A stretch of 64,000 nucleotides of DNA from Marinoscillum sp. 108. GTDB taxonomy: Bacteria > Bacteroidota > Bacteroidia > Cytophagales > Cyclobacteriaceae. This document shows positions 35,656-45,743 of this stretch, piece by piece. The position numbers and the translations under genes were made by a program. Location: NCBI RefSeq assembly GCF_902506655.1, contig NZ_LR734808.1:744001-808000 (forward strand), in the 5' to 3' direction. The notes under the pieces were generated by a model, which worked only from the letters and a program-made list of their open reading frames with translations, ran no database searches and was not told the origin of the DNA. Numbering within the stretch: position 1 is the first letter of the stretch; the number at the start of each line of letters is the position of its first letter.

Positions 35656-36579
35656 TCATCTGATTTCGTGAAGCCTCCAGCTTCCGGGTGTCATACCTTC
35701 TTCCGACTTGAAGGTGGTAACAAAATGAGAGAGATTCTCAAACCCACAGGCAAAACAAACTTCAGTAATGGACATATCAGAAGTACTTAGATGGTGGCAG
35801 GCCAGCTTGATGCGCTCTTTTAATATGTACTGAGCGGGAGAGACCCCCATAGTCTCTTTGAACTTCTTGAAGAAACTTGCCCGGCTCATGCAAGCCTGGT
35901 TAGCAAGGCGGCTCAGATCTATTTTATTTCGCAGGTTAGATTTAATAAAGCGAATGGCCGCCGCCAGCGGGTGGCTGGCGGATAATACCGAATAAGAAGA
36001 TTCAAAAATCACCCTGGCTTGTGTCTGCATGAGCCTGATGACCATTTCACGAAGTGTCAGCTCCACCATCATATCCTTGGCTTTTCCCTGCTCACTTTTA
36101 GTGATCCGAACGATGCGGTTGACAGTGTCTGCCAATTCCAGATTATTAGTCAAGTGAAAGATGGTAGGATCAATCTGCCAATCACCCCAGGATGAAGCTT
36201 TAGGGTGGTATTCATTCAACATATCGATGGTTTTTTTGATCACCTCATCGGAAATGGTCAGCGCGATGCATTGTGTGGGGTTGAGCTTCCGGGCTTCAGG
36301 AAAGTCTATATTCATCATTTCGCCCGGTGGGAGAATCACCGACTCCCCCGGTAAATACTCGAAAGAGGCACGTTGTGGCAGCGTCATCACCTTCTTACCC
36401 GAGAGCATACTGGTCAACACAAAATGGTCGAAAGTCAGGTGCACATTCTCTGCCTGCTCATGGGTTTCGAAGAGGTTGAGCTCGCAGGTTTCATAAGAAT
36501 AAGCGGTCCTGTTTTCCACCAGGGTAAATAACGACCTTTCGTCATGGGTCGGAAATCGTTCGATCAGGTACTTTCTCAA
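35656..36579 (-). CDS. AraC-family transcriptional regulator
   Basis: 307 residues. The N-terminal part (1-190) is an AraC-type ligand-binding domain (PQRASFEYLPGESVILPPGE). The C-terminal 100 residues hold the double HTH: LSRLANQACMSRASFFKKFK and ITEVCFACGFENLSHFVTTF. It is divergent from the aldehyde dehydrogenase gene with about 190 bp between starts. It is therefore the likely regulator of the dehydrogenase/DUF779 pair, probably in response to an alcohol or aldehyde. Confidence 0.92.
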   Translation of the reverse strand: MRKYLIERFPTHDERSLFTLVENRTAYSYETCELNLFETHEQAENVHLTFDHFVLTSMLSGKKVMTLPQRASFEYLPGESVILPPGEMMNIDFPEARKLNPTQCIALTISDEVIKKTIDMLNEYHPKASSWGDWQIDPTIFHLTNNLELADTVNRIVRITKSEQGKAKDMMVELTLREMVIRLMQTQARVIFESSYSVLSASHPLAAAIRFIKSNLRNKIDLSRLANQACMSRASFFKKFKETMGVSPAQYILKERIKLACHHLSTSDMSITEVCFACGFENLSHFVTTFKSEEGMTPGSWRLHEIR

Positions 36580-36771
36580 GGCTTTTCCGGTTTGTGAAGT
36601 TTCTAAATTTAAAACTATTTTATTGATAATATCACTCGGATGCGGAATAGATAAGCCTTCAAATTACAAGAATGACAAAGTAGAGACGCTGACCAAATGG
36701 ATTTAGACGCTCACCAAAAAGGGATCAGTAAAATGGGAGCACTTTTAGGTAAAACTAAAAGACTACAAAAA

Positions 36772-38295
36772 ATGGAAACATTAACTAAGGAACACAAGGC
36801 GGTAGAGCGCCCTCCGTTTAAGCCCGCATATGATCATTTCATTGATGGAAAATGGGTGGCCCCATCTTCGGGAGAATACTTTGACAACATTAGCCCCATC
36901 GATGGAAAGGTGTTTACCAGAGCTGCCCGAGGCAATCAGGAAGACATCAACAAAGCGCTGGATGCAGCGCATACTGCTTTCTCCAGCTGGTCCACTACAT
37001 CAGCTGCTGCTAGGGCCAATGTGCTGCTGAAGATTGCAGATATCATAGAGGAAAACCTGGAGATGCTGGCCCGTGTGGAGACTATCGACAATGGAAAGGC
37101 CCTCCGTGAAACCAGGGCTGCTGATTTGCCCCTTTGCGTGGATCATTTCAGATACTTTGCAGGGGTGATTCGTGGCGATGAAAGCACCATGTCTGAGCAT
37201 GACGAACATACGGTAAGTCTCAACCTGCAGGAGCCATTGGGTGTGGTGGGACAGATCATTCCGTGGAACTTCCCATTGCTAATGGCCACCTGGAAAATAG
37301 CCCCGGCACTGGCTGCCGGCTGCTGTACTGTGGTGAAGCCTGCTGAGCAGACGCCTACAAGTATCATGGTACTGATGGAGCTGATTGCAGAAGTGGTGCC
37401 TCCGGGTGTGCTGAATGTGGTGACCGGCTTTGGTACAGAGGCAGGTAAGCCACTGGCTACCTCACCCAGAGTAGCAAAAGTCGCTTTTACAGGGGAGACC
37501 ACTACCGGACGCCTGATCATGCAATATGCTTCTGAAAACCTGATTCCGGTAACCATGGAGCTGGGAGGGAAGTCACCCAATATTTTTATGCCCAGCATTG
37601 CCGACGCGGATGATGCTTTCTTTGACAAGTGCGTAGAAGGTGCCGTTATGTTTGCCCTCAATCAGGGCGAAGTTTGCACATGTCCTTCACGGATATTGGT
37701 ACATGAGTCTATTTATGACAAGTTTATGGAGCGGGTGATCGCACGCACCAATGCCATCAAAATGGGACACCCATTGGATGGAGAAATCATGATGGGAGCA
37801 CAAGCTTCTAATGACCAGTTTGAAAAGATCCTTTCTTACCTTGACATAGGTAAACAGGAGGGGGCTGAAGTACTCTGCGGGGGCGAGGCAGCTCAGCTCA
37901 ATTCAGGTTTGGAAAATGGTTATTATATAAAACCCACCATCTTCAAGGGACACAACAAAATGCGGGTATTTCAGGAAGAAATTTTCGGGCCGGTGACCTC
38001 AGTGACCACTTTCAAAACGATGGAAGAAGCCCTGGAGATTGCCAATGACACCTTGTATGGACTGGGAGCCGGACTTTGGACCAGAGACGCTCATGAGATC
38101 TATCAAATGCCACGTGCCATCAAAGCTGGTCGGGTTTGGGTCAACTGCTACCATGCGTACCCGGCACACGCACCATTTGGAGGGTATAAGAAGTCAGGGT
38201 TTGGACGTGAAACCCATAAGATGATGCTAAATCACTATCGCAATACCAAGAATATGCTAATCAGTTACGATAAAGAAAAGCTTGGCTTTTTCTAA
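36772..38295 (+). CDS. NAD-dependent aldehyde dehydrogenase
   Basis: 507 residues from ATG 36772; an in-frame ATG at 36697 would add 25 residues not seen in the family. Signatures are [20 protein letters not shown], the general-base Glu263 in [10 protein letters not shown] and the catalytic Cys302 in [11 protein letters not shown]. The GEVCTCPSR form is typical of the acetaldehyde/chloroacetaldehyde dehydrogenase subgroup. It oxidises aldehydes to acids in the cytoplasm. It is followed by DUF779 and controlled by a divergent AraC protein, a known association. Confidence 0.93.
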   Translation: METLTKEHKAVERPPFKPAYDHFIDGKWVAPSSGEYFDNISPIDGKVFTRAARGNQEDINKALDAAHTAFSSWSTTSAAARANVLLKIADIIEENLEMLARVETIDNGKALRETRAADLPLCVDHFRYFAGVIRGDESTMSEHDEHTVSLNLQEPLGVVGQIIPWNFPLLMATWKIAPALAAGCCTVVKPAEQTPTSIMVLMELIAEVVPPGVLNVVTGFGTEAGKPLATSPRVAKVAFTGETTTGRLIMQYASENLIPVTMELGGKSPNIFMPSIADADDAFFDKCVEGAVMFALNQGEVCTCPSRILVHESIYDKFMERVIARTNAIKMGHPLDGEIMMGAQASNDQFEKILSYLDIGKQEGAEVLCGGEAAQLNSGLENGYYIKPTIFKGHNKMRVFQEEIFGPVTSVTTFKTMEEALEIANDTLYGLGAGLWTRDAHEIYQMPRAIKAGRVWVNCYHAYPAHAPFGGYKKSGFGRETHKMMLNHYRNTKNMLISYDKEKLGFF

Positions 38296-38317
38296 GTCAC
38301 CAGAAGAGTGATGAGTG

Positions 38318-38345
38318 ACATGCCCGGAAAGTATCCCGGGCATGT
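38318..38345 (+). promoter_or_regulatory. Hairpin between the aldehyde dehydrogenase gene and DUF779
   Basis: ACATGCCCGG (38318-38327) and CCGGGCATGT (38336-38345) form a perfect 10-bp stem with an 8-base loop. No T run follows, so it is more likely an RNA-stability or attenuation element than a terminator. Confidence 0.5.
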
Positions 38346-38424
38346 AATCGTTTCTGGTTCCATTATTATGTTAAGTAAGGAGTGAATGAGCCACCTGATT
38401 TCACTCATCAATAGAGGAGATAAT

Positions 38425-38781
38425 ATGACCCAAAGAATAAGTGTAACGGATGATGCCATCAAGATTATAGATCAATTGAAGGAGCGCTATGGGCCACTGA
38501 TGTTTCATCAGAGTGGCGGATGTTGTGACGGTTCGTCACCCATGTGTTTTGAGAATGGAGATTTTAAGGTGGGAGAAAGCGATATCCAGCTGGGAATGAT
38601 AGCCGACTGCCCGTTCTACATGTCGCGCGACCAATACGACTACTGGAAGCATACGCACCTGACTGTAGATGTGACTCCCGGACGAGGCTCTAGTTTCTCA
38701 TTAGAAATTCCATTAGGTGTGCGGTTCATCATTCGTTCCAGACTGCTGAGCGATGAGGAGTTTCACTTATTCCATCAATAA
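38425..38781 (+). CDS. DUF779 protein (aldehyde dehydrogenase-associated)
   Basis: 118 residues from ATG 38425, preceded by AGAGGAGA; an ATG at 38386, also preceded by AAGGAG, would add 13 residues. The conserved family core is intact: KERYGPLMFHQSGGCCDGSS, then ADCPFYMSRDQYDYWKHTHL. The cluster of two adjacent cysteines, a third cysteine in CPFYMS and histidines suggests metal or redox chemistry. The family is usually encoded beside acetaldehyde-type dehydrogenases, as here, but its biochemical role is unsettled. Confidence 0.9.
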   Translation: MTQRISVTDDAIKIIDQLKERYGPLMFHQSGGCCDGSSPMCFENGDFKVGESDIQLGMIADCPFYMSRDQYDYWKHTHLTVDVTPGRGSSFSLEIPLGVRFIIRSRLLSDEEFHLFHQ

Positions 38782-39228
38782 TATACATACAGAGATCATG
38801 ACTATTCCAGACGTAGCCATTGGTGCAGAAGCCGTCCGAGGATGCGCTCTGCGAAATTGATTTTATGAGCCACCGGAGTGTGTTGGGTATGTTGGATGTG
38901 GTCAATGGATTGCTGTAATATTTGGTGGATCTCATGGTGAGAGTGGATCTGAGCTTTTCCTTTGAGCGCCTCCAGTGCTTGCAGAACTTCCAGAGTGAGT
39001 TCGCCATGGGTGGATGGATTCATGGATGATTGGGATGTTTCCTGTAGAGACGTAGGACTTGAGCGAATCGCTGCATGGCTCCACGCAAGATTTGAACGTG
39101 TAGGACATTACGTAGAGATGTGTTGATTGGAGTGACTTGTTTTAAGCGTATGGATATCAAGAAGTTATGTTGAGGTAATGAATGGACCAGGAGTAGGGTT
39201 ATCAAACATTAACTTAACATAATATAAA

Positions 39229-39255
39229 TTATATAACAAAGCTAGTGATTTGCTG
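39229..39255 (+). repeat. 27-bp dispersed repeat, copy 1
   Basis: TTATATAACAAAGCTA followed by GTGATTTGCTG matches 25 of 27 bases of the copy at 50820-50846. It overlaps the left arm of the nested hairpin. Confidence 0.7.
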
Positions 39256-39363
39256 TTTGTGAGCTTCAGGGACAATTAACATAAAATCAGATATGTAATG
39301 CGCGTCGGCCTGAGCGATTGGTCAGTTACATATCGGTAAAGATTTTATGTTAAAGCAAATCAC
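39245..39363. repeat. Nested 119-nt inverted-repeat (hairpin) element
   Basis: Three perfect arm pairs are nested in the correct order: GTGATTTGCT 39245-39254 with AGCAAATCAC 39354-39363; TAACATAAAATC 39277-39288 with GATTTTATGTTA 39341-39352; GATATGTAA 39290-39298 with TTACATATC 39326-39334. The arms total 31 base pairs. The left side has a 22-base bulge and the apex a 27-base loop. One strand could fold into a long imperfect hairpin of the general kind used by single-strand recombination sites or structured RNAs. Confidence 0.8.
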
Positions 39364-39575
39364 GGCCAATGCTCAGCCAATTGATTATATAATTCTATAT
39401 TATTTGCGGACGGCTAGTCTAAGCTGGGCATCAAGGCCGGCGAGTATGTTCGTGTAGTGTATCTTGAGTTTGACTTTTCAATTGACGATTTCCTATGTTA
39501 ATTTGTGTTATGTGTAAATAGCCGCTGGGCGACCGCTTAAGCCCTGGCTCAAACTTCATTTGATACTCAAAATAG

Positions 39576-40604
39576 TTATCGGTTTTCAGGAAATCTCAAT
39601 ATGACTTCCATTACTTTTCCCCCTCTGAGGATTTTTAGTTTGAAGGAATTCAGGGCTTCTTCATCCTTGATCAAGATCGATTTAAAAAACGCTATAATAT
39701 TATCTTCCGAAACAATGGGTATATCGTTTACTGCCAAAATGATATCTCCACCAATACTAATCTTCTGATCATCTTTATAAAATGGAACGTTTCCACCAAT
39801 CAGATCAGCCATATAGGCTGGAGACAATGCCACCACACTTTGAATGAGTATGCCACCTGGCTGTGGGACATTGAGTAATCGAGCTAATTCCTGATCTACT
39901 AAAACTCCATTTATTCCGGTCCATCTTCTCTTATCACTATCCACCACCAATTGCTTGGTTACATTGATCGTAGCAGCAAAACCGATTCCATCAAATCCAC
40001 CTGACTCGCTAACTATGTAGCTGACAAGTCCGATAACCTCTCCTTTCATATTAAACATAGGCCCACCAGAATTTCCATGGTTAATAGCAGCGTCTGTCTG
40101 GAAAAACTCAGCAAAAGTAAATCCTTCCATTCGCGTCTTTTCAACGCTTTTTCCACTGATTATACCTTTAGAAAGTGAGTACTCCAGTCCAAAGGGCGCA
40201 CCAATTATAAATATATCATCCCCTACATCTGCAACATCAGAATCCCCTAATTCAGCAACGGGGTAATTTTTGTCGTAATAGACTAATTTGATAAGAGCTA
40301 CGTCAGTTACAGTAGCCAACCGAACTACCTTTGCCGGGAATTTTTGCCCATCATGAAAGATCACAGTAATATTCTCGGCATTGTTCACCACGTGAGCAGC
40401 GGTTAGTATCTCACCCTGATCAGAAATAAGGACTCCTGATCCTTGTGAACCCATATAACTAACTTTGCCATCCGTATTCTCTACCTTTTCTTTTGCTTCA
40501 ATAACAACCACGCTCGGGCTTACCTTTTTATACAGATTGCTCAATGACTGACCAAATAATACATTTGGAAGTAAGAGAATGGTTAGTAAAATAAGATGTT
40601 TCAT
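39576..40604 (-). CDS. HtrA/DegP-like trypsin-fold protease with PDZ-like domain
   Basis: 342 residues from ATG 40604; an ATG at 40652 places 16 residues before the signal peptide MKHLILLTILLLPNVLFG. The trypsin-like triad is His71 (TAAHVV), Asp101 (TDVALIK) and Ser179 (HGNSGGPMF). The C-terminal third resembles a PDZ domain (PQPGGILIQSVVALSPAYMA, then GDIILAVNDIPI). It is a periplasmic quality-control-type protease. It is the last gene of the RND operon, 47 bp after the barrel gene. Confidence 0.88.
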   Translation of the reverse strand: MKHLILLTILLLPNVLFGQSLSNLYKKVSPSVVVIEAKEKVENTDGKVSYMGSQGSGVLISDQGEILTAAHVVNNAENITVIFHDGQKFPAKVVRLATVTDVALIKLVYYDKNYPVAELGDSDVADVGDDIFIIGAPFGLEYSLSKGIISGKSVEKTRMEGFTFAEFFQTDAAINHGNSGGPMFNMKGEVIGLVSYIVSESGGFDGIGFAATINVTKQLVVDSDKRRWTGINGVLVDQELARLLNVPQPGGILIQSVVALSPAYMADLIGGNVPFYKDDQKISIGGDIILAVNDIPIVSEDNIIAFFKSILIKDEEALNSFKLKILRGGKVMEVILRFPENR

Positions 40605-40651
40605 GATTTTGATGTTAGGGGTGAGAGAACGAAAGACATTTAAACTATCCA

Positions 40652-41575
40652 CTACTTGTTATTCTTTTCAGGTGGGACTAAAGAAATGCCAAAACGGAAA
40701 AATGATGCATTTGCAGTGTCGTAGTTCGCATCTTTAATTTGATCACCTTGTAGTTCCATTCTTCGTGCAACGGCAATCCCACCGGAAGCTTCCAGTTGTA
40801 TGGACTTACCAACCCGATAGTTCAGAGAAGGCCCAAGCACAACACGGGAATAGACCAGCATATCTACCAGTTCGGTATCGTTAATTGCCGTCGTTCTTCT
40901 GTAGTTGACATTATAGCGCGAGCCACTCGCTTCTGCTTTCAGTCCAGCTGTGAATTTCCCAAAATAGTAATCATACGTAATGCGGCGTGGCAAGAGTACA
41001 TGCAGCTTGCCTTTTTCTGAGGTCAATGTTACTTGAAGTGTTGGAATGAAACGGGGTTCTCCAAAGCTGGATAGGTAGGCCATACCCCCTCCGTATGAGA
41101 AACGGTCAGATTTTTCCTTGATAAAGAGTAAAGCACCGTTCATTAGAAAATCATCTCCTTCAAGTGTCGTATCGAATGCAGAGGATAAGGTTGGGTTTAG
41201 CGAAATCAATACCTTCCACTCATTTGATAACTGATGCAGCACCGTCAGACGATAGCCGAGAAGGTGCAGGTTTTCCCCATCCATTCCCGGATTGAAATCA
41301 TTTTCTACAACAGGAGTCACCAATCGATATTGAAATCCATTGATCAAAACCGTCTTCTCATTTTCAGATTGTTTGGGAAGGTTCAGAAAGAAATCATATT
41401 CATTCACTTTGACTTCCTGATTTAGCGGAGCATTCATTACTTCAGCTGTTGGAAATCTTGTAACACTGAACCCTGCCAGTTGAAAATCCTGTGACATTAA
41501 GGGTGTGCTGATTAGCAAGAGCATCCCACAAAGTATGTTCAAAAGTGTTCTATAAGAATGTGTCATGAGGTTCAT
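40652..41575 (-). CDS. DUF6268-like outer-membrane barrel protein
   Basis: About 307 residues from ATG 41575, which overlaps the RND pump stop (ATGA); an ATG at 41566 is also possible and gives a tidy signal peptide (TLLNILCGMLLLISTPLMS). The mature part is beta-strand rich (YRLTVLHQLSNEWKVLISLN, then SRVVLGPSLNYRVGKSIQLE). Bacteroidota RND and two-component clusters often carry such small barrels. Its function is unknown. Confidence 0.72.
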   Translation of the reverse strand: MNLMTHSYRTLLNILCGMLLLISTPLMSQDFQLAGFSVTRFPTAEVMNAPLNQEVKVNEYDFFLNLPKQSENEKTVLINGFQYRLVTPVVENDFNPGMDGENLHLLGYRLTVLHQLSNEWKVLISLNPTLSSAFDTTLEGDDFLMNGALLFIKEKSDRFSYGGGMAYLSSFGEPRFIPTLQVTLTSEKGKLHVLLPRRITYDYYFGKFTAGLKAEASGSRYNVNYRRTTAINDTELVDMLVYSRVVLGPSLNYRVGKSIQLEASGGIAVARRMELQGDQIKDANYDTANASFFRFGISLVPPEKNNK

Positions 41576-44500
41576 TTTGGTAGAGATACTTTGAAAAACA
41601 ACTGGTAGAGAACCGGAACCAACACCAGCGTGATCACGGTGGCAAATAGCAACCCGAAGATGATGCCAATGGCGAGGGGTTCCCACATGTCACCACCACC
41701 AAGCCATAAAGGAATTAAACCCAAAGAAGTGGTAAAGGTGGTGAGTAGTATAGGTCGAAATCGTTCCTGTGCGGCAGCTAGTATAGCATTGTATGGGTTT
41801 CTTTTATGCTCGTCCAGTTCCAATTGAATCCGATCGATAAGTACGATCGCATTATTGATTACAATACCAGACAGTGAAATGATACCCAGGAACCCGGTAA
41901 AACTCAAATTAGTACCGGTAATGAGCAGTCCTCCCACGACACCTATGATCCCAAAAGGAACGGCAAGCAGTACGATACTGGTCTTCCTCACGGAGTTAAA
42001 TTGCATTACAAGAAGCAGGATGATAATGAAAAATGAAATGGGTAGTTTGGCCATGACAGCACCCATGGCATCACCGCTTGCTTCTGACTCCCCACCGAAT
42101 TCAAAAGTATAGCCACTCCCCCATTCATCTTGCTGTTCATTGAGCCATTTTGATATTTGGGTCGTAATCTCAGCAGCAGTGTATCCGGCCTCCAGCTGAG
42201 ATTCTACCGTAATGGTTCGATTGAGGTTTCGCCTGATAATTTTGGCCAACTGCCAATCTACGCTGATGTCGGCAACCTGTGCCATTGGGACAGTCTTGCC
42301 CGTCATTTGACTGTAGATATTCAATCCTTCCAGGTCTTCATAGGCCACCTCAAGGTTACCTTCCGTTCGCATAGAGATAGGAATATTGTCCTCCTGGTCA
42401 CGGTACTCTCCTACGGTGTAACCAGACAAAGTGGTGTAGGAAGATAGTGCGACATCCTGATGGGTCAGTCCATTATAACTAAGTTTGGATGGATTGATAT
42501 CGACATTAACCTTCTTGATTTTTGGCCCCCAGTCGTCATCTACATTGCTAGTCCCTGTGATGGTTCGTAGCTGACTTTTCGTTTCACCAGCCATGCGGGT
42601 TAATTTTTCTGCATCAGGCCCGCTGATTCTGATCTGAATGGGAACCGTGGCTCCTCCGCCACTTGTGAGTCTTTTCACCGTAACCTTGGCATCCGGAAGA
42701 TTGTTAAAAGCAAACTGATTGAGCTGATCGATGACTGCCTGATTGTCATCACCGGAAGTGGTATTGATCAGCAAATGTGCGTAGTTCGTCTGTTTTTGGT
42801 CAGGCTGATAGCCCAGATCATAAGACTTGGGGCCTTCGCCAATGAAGGAAGACCAGTCCTGCACACCACGAGACCTTTCGTTATTAATGAGTAAACTATC
42901 TGACAAATACCTTTCCAGCAGGGAGACTTGTGAATCGGTCGTTTCTAAGCTTGTGCCAGTAGGCAACATAAGATCCACAGTCACCAGGTTACGATCACTG
43001 TCCGGCATAAACACAAACCCAAGTTGACCCATCCCAACCAGGGAAAGTGCAAGGCACCCCGATACCACAGACAAAATCAAAACGGGTTTAGCCAATGACC
43101 AAACAATAATCCGTTTGTAATAGATATTGAGTTTTTCGAAGAAACCTGGCTTTTGATCTTTGCTCTTCTTCTTGACTTTAATGAATAGAACAGCCAGCAT
43201 CGGCACAATCGTCAATGCCATAAGCCAGGACGAGATTAAGGTAATGGTAATCACTGAAAAAAGTGTCCCCATAATCTCGCCCATTACAGAGTCTGCAATG
43301 AAAAATGAGAGGAACGCAGCTGAAGTAGTCAGTGAACTGGTAAGTAAGGGCACCATCAACTCTTTACAGGAAGAAACAGCAGCATCAAATGCCTTATCTC
43401 CTTTTTCCATTTTTACCATCATGGATTCAGCCATCACAATGGCATTGTCTACCAACATGCCCAAGGCCATGATGAGTGCGGCCAATGAAACCTGGTTGAG
43501 GCCAATGTCAAAAACGCCCATCAAAAACAGTGACATGACAATGGCAGTTGGAATCAAACTGGCCACCACAACCCCCGTTCTTAAACCAAGAAACAAGAGC
43601 ATTACAGCCAATACAATGACCATGCTTTGAATGAGGTTAGAAATAAAATCGCTGACACTTTTAGCCACTGAATCATCCTGTGAGGCAAGTCGCTTTGCCG
43701 TGATACCTACAGGTAATGTTTGGTTGAAGCTGGTGAGTAGTTCATCAACCTCTCCACCTAATTGAATGATATTGGCTCCTTCTTTCAAGGAAATATGCAG
43801 GCCAATGGCCGATTGTCCATTCATCCTCACAATGCTTTCCCGGGGAGAGATGTAGTCTTCATAGACCTCAGCTATGTCCTTTAGATAAACGGATTCCCTT
43901 CCTTTTCCAACCGGAATGAGCATGTTTTGAATATCCTCTATCGTTTCAAAATTTCCGGAAGGCTCCAGAATAACACGCTCATCTCCGACACTAATTTGAC
44001 CAGCAGGAATAATGATATTTGTGCTGGATATGGCATTCTTGAGCTCGTTGGCAGATAATTTGATTTTTGCCAGCTCTGCATCGTTGTAATCAATAAATAC
44101 GTGACGTTCTGATACTCCTGAAAGTTCTACTTTGGCTGCATCCCTCAATCGAATCAGCTGATTTCTCAATTGATCCGCATACTTCTCCAACTCCCTGGGT
44201 TCATATCCATCATTTTTTATACCCAAGGCTATTCCATAGGTAATACCCAAATCTTCGTCCTTCAGATCTGGGCCTTTGACAACACCGGAAGGAACATTCA
44301 CATTGTTGATTTTCCTTCTTAAGCGATCCCAAATGGGTCTAAGTTCCGACTCGTGAACGTTCTCTTTCAGGGCAACTTTGATAATGGAAATGCCTGTTCT
44401 CGATTCACTTTGGATATAATCTACTTCCGGTATCTCCTGCACCACTTTCTCCAGTGGGTCAGTGACCAATAGTTCCATTCTTTCAGGACTTGCCCCGGGA

Positions 44501-44652
44501 AAAACGGTGACAATGCTCGCTATTCGAATCGTAAAAGGAGGCATACTGTTTCTTGGTAATGAGGCATACCCCGTAATTCCAAGAATGATGATGATCCCTA
44601 ATAGCAAATAGGTAACACGATTGTTTTTAATGGCTATGGCAGTCAGGTTCAT
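41572..44652 (-). CDS. RND-family efflux permease
   Basis: 1026 residues, full RND length, with twelve predicted membrane helices and two large periplasmic loops. Family features include PRNSMPPFTIRIASIVTVFP near the N-terminus. The fourth-helix motif with proton-relay aspartates is LIMALGMLVDNAIVMAESMM; further features are GEIMGTLFSVI and the C-terminal half GIVINNAIVLIDRIQLE. It is a proton-driven exporter of the AcrB/HAE type; the substrate is not predictable. It overlaps both the adaptor and barrel genes by four bases. Confidence 0.93.
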   Translation of the reverse strand: MNLTAIAIKNNRVTYLLLGIIIILGITGYASLPRNSMPPFTIRIASIVTVFPGASPERMELLVTDPLEKVVQEIPEVDYIQSESRTGISIIKVALKENVHESELRPIWDRLRRKINNVNVPSGVVKGPDLKDEDLGITYGIALGIKNDGYEPRELEKYADQLRNQLIRLRDAAKVELSGVSERHVFIDYNDAELAKIKLSANELKNAISSTNIIIPAGQISVGDERVILEPSGNFETIEDIQNMLIPVGKGRESVYLKDIAEVYEDYISPRESIVRMNGQSAIGLHISLKEGANIIQLGGEVDELLTSFNQTLPVGITAKRLASQDDSVAKSVSDFISNLIQSMVIVLAVMLLFLGLRTGVVVASLIPTAIVMSLFLMGVFDIGLNQVSLAALIMALGMLVDNAIVMAESMMVKMEKGDKAFDAAVSSCKELMVPLLTSSLTTSAAFLSFFIADSVMGEIMGTLFSVITITLISSWLMALTIVPMLAVLFIKVKKKSKDQKPGFFEKLNIYYKRIIVWSLAKPVLILSVVSGCLALSLVGMGQLGFVFMPDSDRNLVTVDLMLPTGTSLETTDSQVSLLERYLSDSLLINNERSRGVQDWSSFIGEGPKSYDLGYQPDQKQTNYAHLLINTTSGDDNQAVIDQLNQFAFNNLPDAKVTVKRLTSGGGATVPIQIRISGPDAEKLTRMAGETKSQLRTITGTSNVDDDWGPKIKKVNVDINPSKLSYNGLTHQDVALSSYTTLSGYTVGEYRDQEDNIPISMRTEGNLEVAYEDLEGLNIYSQMTGKTVPMAQVADISVDWQLAKIIRRNLNRTITVESQLEAGYTAAEITTQISKWLNEQQDEWGSGYTFEFGGESEASGDAMGAVMAKLPISFFIIILLLVMQFNSVRKTSIVLLAVPFGIIGVVGGLLITGTNLSFTGFLGIISLSGIVINNAIVLIDRIQLELDEHKRNPYNAILAAAQERFRPILLTTFTTSLGLIPLWLGGGDMWEPLAIGIIFGLLFATVITLVLVPVLYQLFFKVSLPK

Positions 44653-45743
44653 CGCTGTTGGTTTATAAGTGAGACTTTCATTCCATCATAAAGTGTTCTT
44701 AAGCCAGCTACTGCTACCATTTGATCTTGCATCAAACCAGACCTCACGATAAATCCTCCATCAGTAAGGCTTCCGATTTCTACTGTCGCTCTTTTCGCTT
44801 CATAGACGTCCTCAGCTATCGGATCAAGGAGGTATACAAATTGTCCACTTTCATCTTCGCTCACGGCCTTTACAGGAACGATCAACTGCGTCTCCTGAGT
44901 CTCATCACCAAAAGTGAATGTGACCTCAACGGGCATTCCAGGGCGTATTTCATCTGAAGGGTTGATCAGAGAAGTAATTACCGGATAAGTGCCTCCTGAA
45001 GAACTGTATCCTACTTCGGCAATAACTCCATCAAAGTTGCTGGATAGCGTAGGTATCCTGATTTTGGTTGGGCTTCCCTGCTTTACCTGACTGATGTATT
45101 TTTCAGGTACACCTACTTGTACTTCCATGTCGCTGGCATCTTCCCTGCTCATCACAAGGATAGTCTGGCCCGATCTTATTACCTCATTGGTCCCAACCTT
45201 TACAGCGGAGACAATGCCAGACATTGGGGCCGTAATGGTCGTGTAGGAAAGTTGAGATCGCTGCTTCTCCAGCCTCTTCAGAGCTATTTCATACGAGCTT
45301 TGCGCATTGGATAATGTACTCTTGGCCCGCTCATAATCACTCAAAGAGGCATTGTTCGTTTCGTAAAGTTGTTTGATCCGTTCAAAGCCGGAAGAAGCGG
45401 TTTCTAGTTGAACTTTGGCATTCGCCGCATCCAGTTGAGCCTGCTCCAATGCAAGCAAGGCATCCGTCTGGTCTAGCTGTGCGAGTAGTTGCCCTTTCTT
45501 TAATCGCTGACCTACTGCAACATCCAAATTGGTAATGAGTCCTCCGGTACGAAAACTCAGGTTGGTTTCCGAACCAGATTGGGTGATCCCACTAAAGGTT
45601 CTTGTCGTTAAACCTCCGACTGATTCTACCATCCCATATTTGATGGGCTTGATCAGTTCTCGTTTTTCTTCCTTACTTGAATCCCCACATCCATAGAGCA
45701 GGATTAGCGAAAGAAGTGTTAGATAGGTGTTTTTCATTTTCAT
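44649..45743 (-). CDS. RND efflux periplasmic adaptor (HlyD/MFP) lipoprotein
   Basis: 364 residues with lipoprotein signal (LLSLILLYGCGDSSKE). The typical order is a barrel-sandwich (NLDVAVGQRLKKGQLLAQLD), a helical hairpin (residues 90-150, LDAANAKVQLETASSGFERI), a second lipoyl half (TTITAPMSGIVSAVKVGTNE) and a beta-barrel domain. It links the inner-membrane pump to the TolC-like outer-membrane channel. Its start overlaps the TolC-fusion stop by one base. Confidence 0.93.
   Translation of the reverse strand: MKMKNTYLTLLSLILLYGCGDSSKEEKRELIKPIKYGMVESVGGLTTRTFSGITQSGSETNLSFRTGGLITNLDVAVGQRLKKGQLLAQLDQTDALLALEQAQLDAANAKVQLETASSGFERIKQLYETNNASLSDYERAKSTLSNAQSSYEIALKRLEKQRSQLSYTTITAPMSGIVSAVKVGTNEVIRSGQTILVMSREDASDMEVQVGVPEKYISQVKQGSPTKIRIPTLSSNFDGVIAEVGYSSSGGTYPVITSLINPSDEIRPGMPVEVTFTFGDETQETQLIVPVKAVSEDESGQFVYLLDPIAEDVYEAKRATVEIGSLTDGGFIVRSGLMQDQMVAVAGLRTLYDGMKVSLINQQR

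Larger units (their letters stand above)
38782..39575. other. Long non-coding interval with hairpin element
   Basis: This 794-bp stretch holds no convincing gene. Two overlapping minus-strand frames (38802-39023, 73 codons; 39020-39205, 61 codons) lack family resemblance and could be remnants. The right half contains the nested hairpin described at 39245-39363. The left part has no further structure that I can recognise. Confidence 0.6.

Noticed and set aside
38802-39205. Two small minus-strand frames (73 and 61 codons)
   Set aside because: They overlap each other, have no recognisable family or start signal, and may be gene remnants. The evidence is too weak to list them as genes.
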